Positions 58,001-64,000 of a DNA stretch of 64,000 bases are shown one piece after another. Position 1 is the first letter of the stretch, and every line of letters starts with the position of its first letter. This DNA is from Aptenodytes patagonicus (taxonomy: Eukaryota; Chordata; Aves; Sphenisciformes; Spheniscidae). The stretch is from positions 4,407,001 to 4,471,000 of the forward strand of contig NC_134970.1 in assembly GCF_965638725.1 (NCBI RefSeq). Reading direction: 5' to 3'. Under the pieces are notes generated by a model that was given only the letters and a program-made list of their open reading frames with translations, was not told the origin of the DNA and ran no database searches. The position numbers and the translations under genes are program-made.

Positions 58001-61000
58001 GCACAAAGATATTATTACCCTCGGCTAGCCTGCAGGCTGCAGCCTCGGTCCCGACTCCAAACCTCTCCCAGCTCAGCACGGACTCGGGGCAGGGTGCGCA
58101 CGCTGTCATTAATAAAAGTGGAGGCCAAGCCTTGAGTGAGCCAGGGCTGCCTGGTCCCCAGCTCCCGGGTAACCTCAGCACCACCAAGCCTCATCCTGAC
58201 ATGACCCGCGCAGGGCCCTCCTCATATTAAAGGACTAAATTTATATCTGCGGGAGAGCTGGAGTGAAACTGTGTGACTGAGGATTGCCTTGGACATTGAA
58301 GAGAAACAACAAAAACTGCTGAGGACACACAGGGAGCTGACGCCGACCCCGTTGTGCTGCGCCCGTCCTTCCCCCTCCTGCACAGATGCCAACAGTGCAG
58401 GTTTTTCCCCTTTCCACCTCCAAAGGCTTTGGACCATCCTTAAGTCTTTGCTGTTGTTTTATTCTCCACTTTCCCCCCCCCCCGGACAGGCAGCAGTGCC
58501 AGACAGGAGCTGCAGCCGTGCCACGGTGACGCCAGGACAGCCCCCCCAGCCTGGGGCCAGGCGGCCAGACTGGGTCCCTCCCTCACCCTGAGCCAGCCCC
58601 GGGGCTGGAAATGCCCTTTGTGCTGCTGACGGGTGCTGGGGCCTCACCTGCCGGTTGGCAAACACACGTAACCCCTTGTCGGGGCGTCCTTGCTGCCGGT
58701 GGCACCTTTGGGACCCCAGCTGGGAGCAAAGCAGCTCATGCTCTCCCGGAGGGAGCATGGGGACCCCCCTGGGACCCGTTTCGGAGCTGTTTTACATGGA
58801 AATAGCTCAGCTGCGCCCTGCGAGCCCAGCCCTGCTCCCAGCCCCCAGCCAGCAGCTCCTCGCCATCCCAGGGTGTTTTCCTCTGCTGTTGCTGTTTGGA
58901 TGCCGAGAGCTGTTTTGGAGCCGGGATGTAAACACTGAATCTGGCCCTACAGCAGGTTGCTGCGAAGTGACTCAGGGCAGGCGGTCTCCTCCGTCAGAGG
59001 GGAGGTGAGCGGAGGCTCCTGTGTCCTCCTGCCACCCGAGAGCACGTCCCCAGGGAGCCGCTGCTCTGCCAGGAGCCGGGTAAGGGGGAGCACGGGGCGG
59101 CCCTGGGCGAGATGAGCTTAAAGCCAAGCAACGTTTCCACAACCCACTGGGGGTCTCCTCGTCTCGGAGAGCCAATTCAAAGACACCCGTGGGCTTTGCA
59201 TCAGACCTCACCAGCCTTACAGAAGCGTCCCTACAAAAATAAGGGGCAACTTTGAGGTTAGCGCAGAGGTCTGGTCCCCGTGTTGGAGCCTGCTCTGCAG
59301 CTGCCGGCAGCCCTCCAAGGGGTAGGGAGGTGGGGACAGGACTCACACCTCGCTCTCTGCTGTAGCGAGGGTCCGTTCATTAATGTGCACAAGAACCTTT
59401 TGCAACACCCACCTGGAGGCCGTTCTTTAAAGGTTGAATGAAGTCACGGTGGAAATCCCGGGGGGAAGCGTTGGGGAGAGATTGCTTCGGACAGGGGATG
59501 TGCCGGAGGGAGACGCCTCCGGGCAGGACTCACTGGCCATGCTTTCTCTTCTCCGGTTCACGTTGATCTTTCCAGAACTGGCACAGCACCCTGACTCCGT
59601 GCCCCATAAATAAGGCACAGCATCAGCTGTCACGTCAGCAGGAGACAAAACATTTAACGTGAAATGCTTTAAATGGAAGCAGGAAATGAAAAGATAAAGG
59701 GCAAATTTTATTTTAGATTCCTTGTTGGTACATATTTTCCTTTCTGACAGTAAGGGGATGCGATGGCTTTATCAGCCCACCGTTGGAGAATTTATTTATA
59801 GAAACTTAATACTTTGCAAGAAAGTGGGAAGGGGATGTTAGCAGCTCTGGTTGAGCGAATGCAAGTTGTAAGGAGAGCAGGGCAGGGGGATGAACCCAGC
59901 TATTCCCTCTTCTTTGAGTGGACCTGGGTTTCTGGGAAAACTGCTAGTACCACAGAAATTACCAATACAGTTTGTACAGAGCAAGCAGGAGCTTGGCAGT
60001 GAGAGTGGCACGAAACTAGTCTTCACTGCTCTCAAGGTAGCAAATGAAAGAAGGGACCCGGGGGGAAGACTATCGCAGAAAACATGGCAGCTTGGTTGAA
60101 AGCAAACATCCTCTGGCACACGTAATCACACCAAACTGCAGACTATTTCCTAACCGTGAATACATTTCACCTAGACTGGGTAAAAGCATCTGAACAGGAA
60201 TGCAGGTTCAGAGGAAAGATTTAGCCTTGCTTCCCTTTTGTTCCCAAACAAAACGTTGGGACGTTGGCAACAACTCAACGTCAAAGAGGAGGCAGCCAGC
60301 CTCCCACCGACTTCCACGGCAGCCGCGGAGCCAACCTCCTTCTGTGCCGGTGGAAATCTCCCCCTTTGCCATCCAGACCTACATTATGAGCTTAAACAAA
60401 CATTTCTCTAACCAAACACGAGTGAGTCAACCACGTCCACAGAAGTTACACAACGATGATTCATGGACTACTCGTGCCGTTTCAGGAGTAGACTTTGAAG
60501 AAGGTGAAACTCTTGCTAGCACATGTTCTGAGTCACTGACACTGAGGTGAGAGAGGAATTGAAAACACCCAGGGAAGCGGACCCTAAAGACAAGCACATC
60601 TTGCTGGCAAGACTGAGTTATGTGTCTTCTACTCACCAGGCAACCATGGAAACCTTGGGTATCTGGTAAATAGTCTAAGACTTGACTTCTTGCCTTTATC
60701 CTTGACAAAAATATCCCCCCTTTTACAGTGCTTTGTAATAGCCTTGCTTAAAGCGTATTAACCTCTGGGACACAGGAAGGGAAGCGAGGTGGCCAGTGAC
60801 AGGCAACAGCCTGGGAGCAAGGGCAGGAAGGGACACCCATCCCACCCCAGCACTGTATCCAGCACCCTCGTTACTTCCCAGTCTTCCTATTACCATCACC
60901 TGGCACTTCACATCGCGTCCCGAAAAACAGGCGAGCTAACCACGGCCCGAGGATGCCACAACACACAGGATCAGCAGCTTGGACCAGAGTCAAGATTTTC

Positions 61001-61520
61001 TGCGGCGGCTGTTGACTTCAGACACCCAACGTGCGAGGGATCTGCCTTTCAGAGAAGAAGTGCAAAACACGTGAAGCCTGAGGCACCCTCACTCAGTTAC
61101 CGGAGACTTATTTAAAGCAGGGAATGGGATGGTGCAATAACCGCTTTATTATGGGCCACAGGAATACTGATCAACCTGCTAAACTAATATTTACGGTTTC
61201 ACAACCCTCCAAGCTGTCAATCTCTTCAAAATGCAGCTAAACAAACTAACTGCTTTTCGTACACACCTCTGCTTAATGCCAACTATTCCCAAAACACAGA
61301 TTTCATTTGTAACCAAACACCTGAGACTGCTGGCTATTGCGCCGAGATCACCGCGCGTCACAAGGATCTTGTGATGAAACGTTTTCTCATTAGGCTGTCA
61401 TGCAATCCCCATGCCATCTTCAGTCTTATTCTTAGAAACCGTGAGCTCCCCAGAGCAGGATCTATTTAATCTGCCTGAGCGAAAGCACTTGGAACAATCT
61501 GCGACTCCTCAATAAAAATA
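55060..61520. other. IP6K3-LEMD2 intergenic region
   Basis: About 6.5 kb. The part 55.1-57.2 kb is GC-rich, with long chance open frames on both strands. 57.70-58.05 kb is an AT-rich, enhancer-like block. 58.4-59.4 kb is GC-rich again, and 59.6-61.5 kb is AT-richer unique sequence. No exon, RNA gene or repeat family is recognised. Confidence 0.6.
57700..58015. promoter_or_regulatory. Candidate enhancer: AT-rich block with homeodomain-type sites
   Basis: Within GC-rich flanks this block carries TTAATTGAAG, GCAATTACT, CTAATTAG (57980-57987) and CTAATTAC (57991-57998), the last two repeated at 11-base spacing. A SOX/TCF-like ACAAAG follows. It has the base composition and motif density of a conserved noncoding element. 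Conservation has not been tested. Confidence 0.35.
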
Positions 61521-61526
61521 CAGGTA

Positions 61527-63599
61527 ACAAATTATTTGTAATAAATTTATTTTATATATTGATTTACAGAGCTAAATTGAACATGTAAGAAACAGCACCA
61601 AGCCAGTGAAATTTATTCTACAAAAACAAGTTTAATACAAAAAGATGACTGCAATGCCTGACTCTTCACTTCTGGATTTGGACGGTTAAAAAAAGCTAGC
61701 CCAAACCCCACAAATATTTTAAAAAGGCTTAAGAATGCAGGCACCGGTGTTTGCAAACATTTCTACGGCAGCAGTGACGATCTTGTTACAACATTTTAGA
61801 AGAATCAAGGCTGCCTTCCCTTTATCCCCTATTTTATTAACAGTGGAAGAAGCTGGTCATTGTCTTGAAGACAGCTGTTGAGTCTCCTCGTCTGTTCAAA
61901 CGCCCTCCCCTTTGCAACCAAAAAGAAAATACGGGCTAAGAGTCAACTCCACGCAGAATATTTCCCATTTAATGGGAAAGACCTCCCTGTGTTTTGTTCC
62001 TGGAGAAATCTGCTCTCTCCACTCGTTTCGGTTGATGACCGCGAGCAGGAGGTACGTAAGGAGTTCTCTGCAGTCCTTCCGCGGCAGCCCGCGGGGTGCG
62101 CAGGTGGAAAACCCCACCAAAGCCAGCAGTGGGGCGGGAGAAGTGCAGACTTCACGCCGGGAGGTGAGCAGGGACCGGCAGAAGGAACCCACCTTGTACG
62201 CGGCATCACCAGCCTGCAAAGCGGCGAGCAGGGCTTCGGCAGCCGTCCTAAGCCAAGCCAGAGCCTGGAGAGGAAGCTCTCCCTGCATCCAGCGTCAGAG
62301 ATGAATGCAAGCGTTCACACCGTACCCGTGACGCTAAGAACAACATCCACTGGTTACGGGGGTTCAAATCAACGCTGGCTTCTCTCCGCAGGTTTTACTA
62401 GCTTACGTCAGAAATCAGTTTGGTCCTTGCTGTCTTTAGTGGTGAGCTGGACAGCTGTTTTACAATACTGGGAAGAGCAGATTAGCAGTATCTCTGCCTA
62501 GCCTGAACTGCCACACACTGGTGCTGTTTTCTTTGAAACAAACGCTCGTTTGCCGGACATAAAAAGAAACTTAAGTAACCAAATGATTATAGATACAAAA
62601 TACGACGCCTGCAGCACGAACAGAGGATTGATCGCTGCTCCTTGTACCTACTGTGAGGCTGCAGGAACACTGACTTGGCGATCCCTGTACTGACACTCCA
62701 CACATGGTACACCCCTGCTCTGACACACAGCACACACATTGCAGCTGCCCAGGATAAACATGTACATTCAGCCCTAATAGCCTTGCCAAAGCTGCTCTTT
62801 AATAGCCCATGAAGCAGTCCCTTTGGCTTGTAGCCACAAGAAAGCGCTTTCTGAAGCTTCCTATATCCTTTACTTTGCACCCAAATTCCCCCCACCCCCC
62901 CCAGAAATCCTAAAGCACACAGACTGCAGACTTAAAAGGTGTAACAGGGTCACAACCGCTCCTCCGTCCCACCCAACCCAGCCCAAACCACCAAGGCACA
63001 TCAGACTGCCCTCCCTCTAGGACTACCTTCACCTGACTTTTCCCCCTCTCCCCCATTTTTAAAGGGTGAAGCCGACACAAACATTTTCCTCGCTAGGAAG
63101 CAGCAAGTGCTTTCATCACTGTTTTTGTACTGATAAAAACAAATTCTAACAAAATGCATCTTAACTACTGCCACCCTTATGTTTCCATGGGAAATGTTAA
63201 TCTTCTTTAAACACATTCCCTGATGGACATTGCCACCAGTTGGCCTTTGCAGAATTGAGGTCAAATTTTAAACACCCTCAATATTAGGTATGGTTTGTTT
63301 TTTTTTTTCTTTTTAAAAAGTTGTTCTAGGTTTGCTTGCTTACGGAAGCCAGATATCTGCTGGAAGGCTAACTTTGGTGCAATTCTAGCTTCCCACCAGC
63401 TCAAGCCCATCTTCTTTCCAAGCCAACATTATTGCCCTGAATTTTTGTGTGTGAAGTTTTTCAGAAAGAAGAGCAAACAGATACGTGCAATCCCCAACCC
63501 CAGGAGATTAGGACCGTGACCTGCTCTTTCCCATCACCAGAGAAGGGACTGTCCCCTTGCAGAGGTCCATATCAACAGTTGCTCAACTTCTGCTCCTCT
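61527..63599 (-). other. LEMD2: LEMD2 3'UTR
   Basis: About 2 kb of noncoding sequence runs from the LEMD2 stop to a minus-strand AATAAA. It holds no long conserved frame. A second minus-strand AATAAA near 61141-61146 could extend it by about 400 bases, so the 3' end is provisional. Confidence 0.55.
61546..61551 (-). terminator. LEMD2: LEMD2 poly(A) signal AATAAA
   Basis: A minus-strand AATAAA within the perfect palindrome AATAAATTTATT (61540-61551), about 2.05 kb after the LEMD2 stop. Confidence 0.5.

Positions 63600-64000
<401 letters not shown>

Noticed and set aside
61141-61146. Minus-strand AATAAA as the main LEMD2 poly(A) site
   Set aside because: Possible, but the hexamer at 61546 is met first by the transcript and is in a typical AT-rich context; kept only as an alternative.

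Overview
This window is vertebrate genomic DNA, almost certainly from a bird. The evidence is long spliced genes with short introns (several of 80-90 bases), high GC with a CpG island, and three fragments of the CR1 LINE with the avian-type 3' end. The gene order ITPR3 - UQCC2 - IP6K3 - LEMD2 matches the order I recall for the human 6p21 locus. I cannot name the species. The compact GC-rich layout would suit a microchromosome, but that is inference.

Layout: (1) 1-33.7 kb, plus strand: ITPR3 (type 3 inositol trisphosphate receptor). I resolve 56 coding exons, from residue 54 to the stop codon and 3'UTR; the first 53 residues lie left of the window. All exon junctions keep frame, giving a predicted receptor of about 2664 residues. 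(2) 33.7-35.2 kb: tail-to-tail intergenic gap with an antisense CR1. (3) 35.2-39.0 kb, minus strand: UQCC2, a mitochondrial complex III assembly factor, complete in four exons with a CpG-island promoter. (4) 39.8-50.1 kb, minus strand: IP6K3 (inositol hexakisphosphate kinase 3), complete coding sequence in five exons (413 residues), with a possible noncoding first exon near 54.85-55.0 kb. (5) About 55-61.5 kb: intergenic, including an AT-rich enhancer-like block at 57.7-58.0 kb. (6) 61.5-64 kb, minus strand: the 3'UTR and last coding exon of LEMD2, an inner nuclear membrane protein.

The genes are neighbours, not an operon. ITPR3 and IP6K3 both act in inositol phosphate biology (Ca2+ release on IP3 binding; pyrophosphorylation of IP6), but nothing in the sequence shows joint regulation. 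I found no new biological system. The more interesting points are a GC-AG intron in ITPR3, apparent loss of a luminal glycosylation sequon and of one PKA-site region in ITPR3, NRF-1 and palindromic E-box sites at the UQCC2 start, an enhancer-like homeodomain block upstream of IP6K3, and a perfect 12-bp inverted repeat in an IP6K3 intron. Comparisons with human proteins are from memory.
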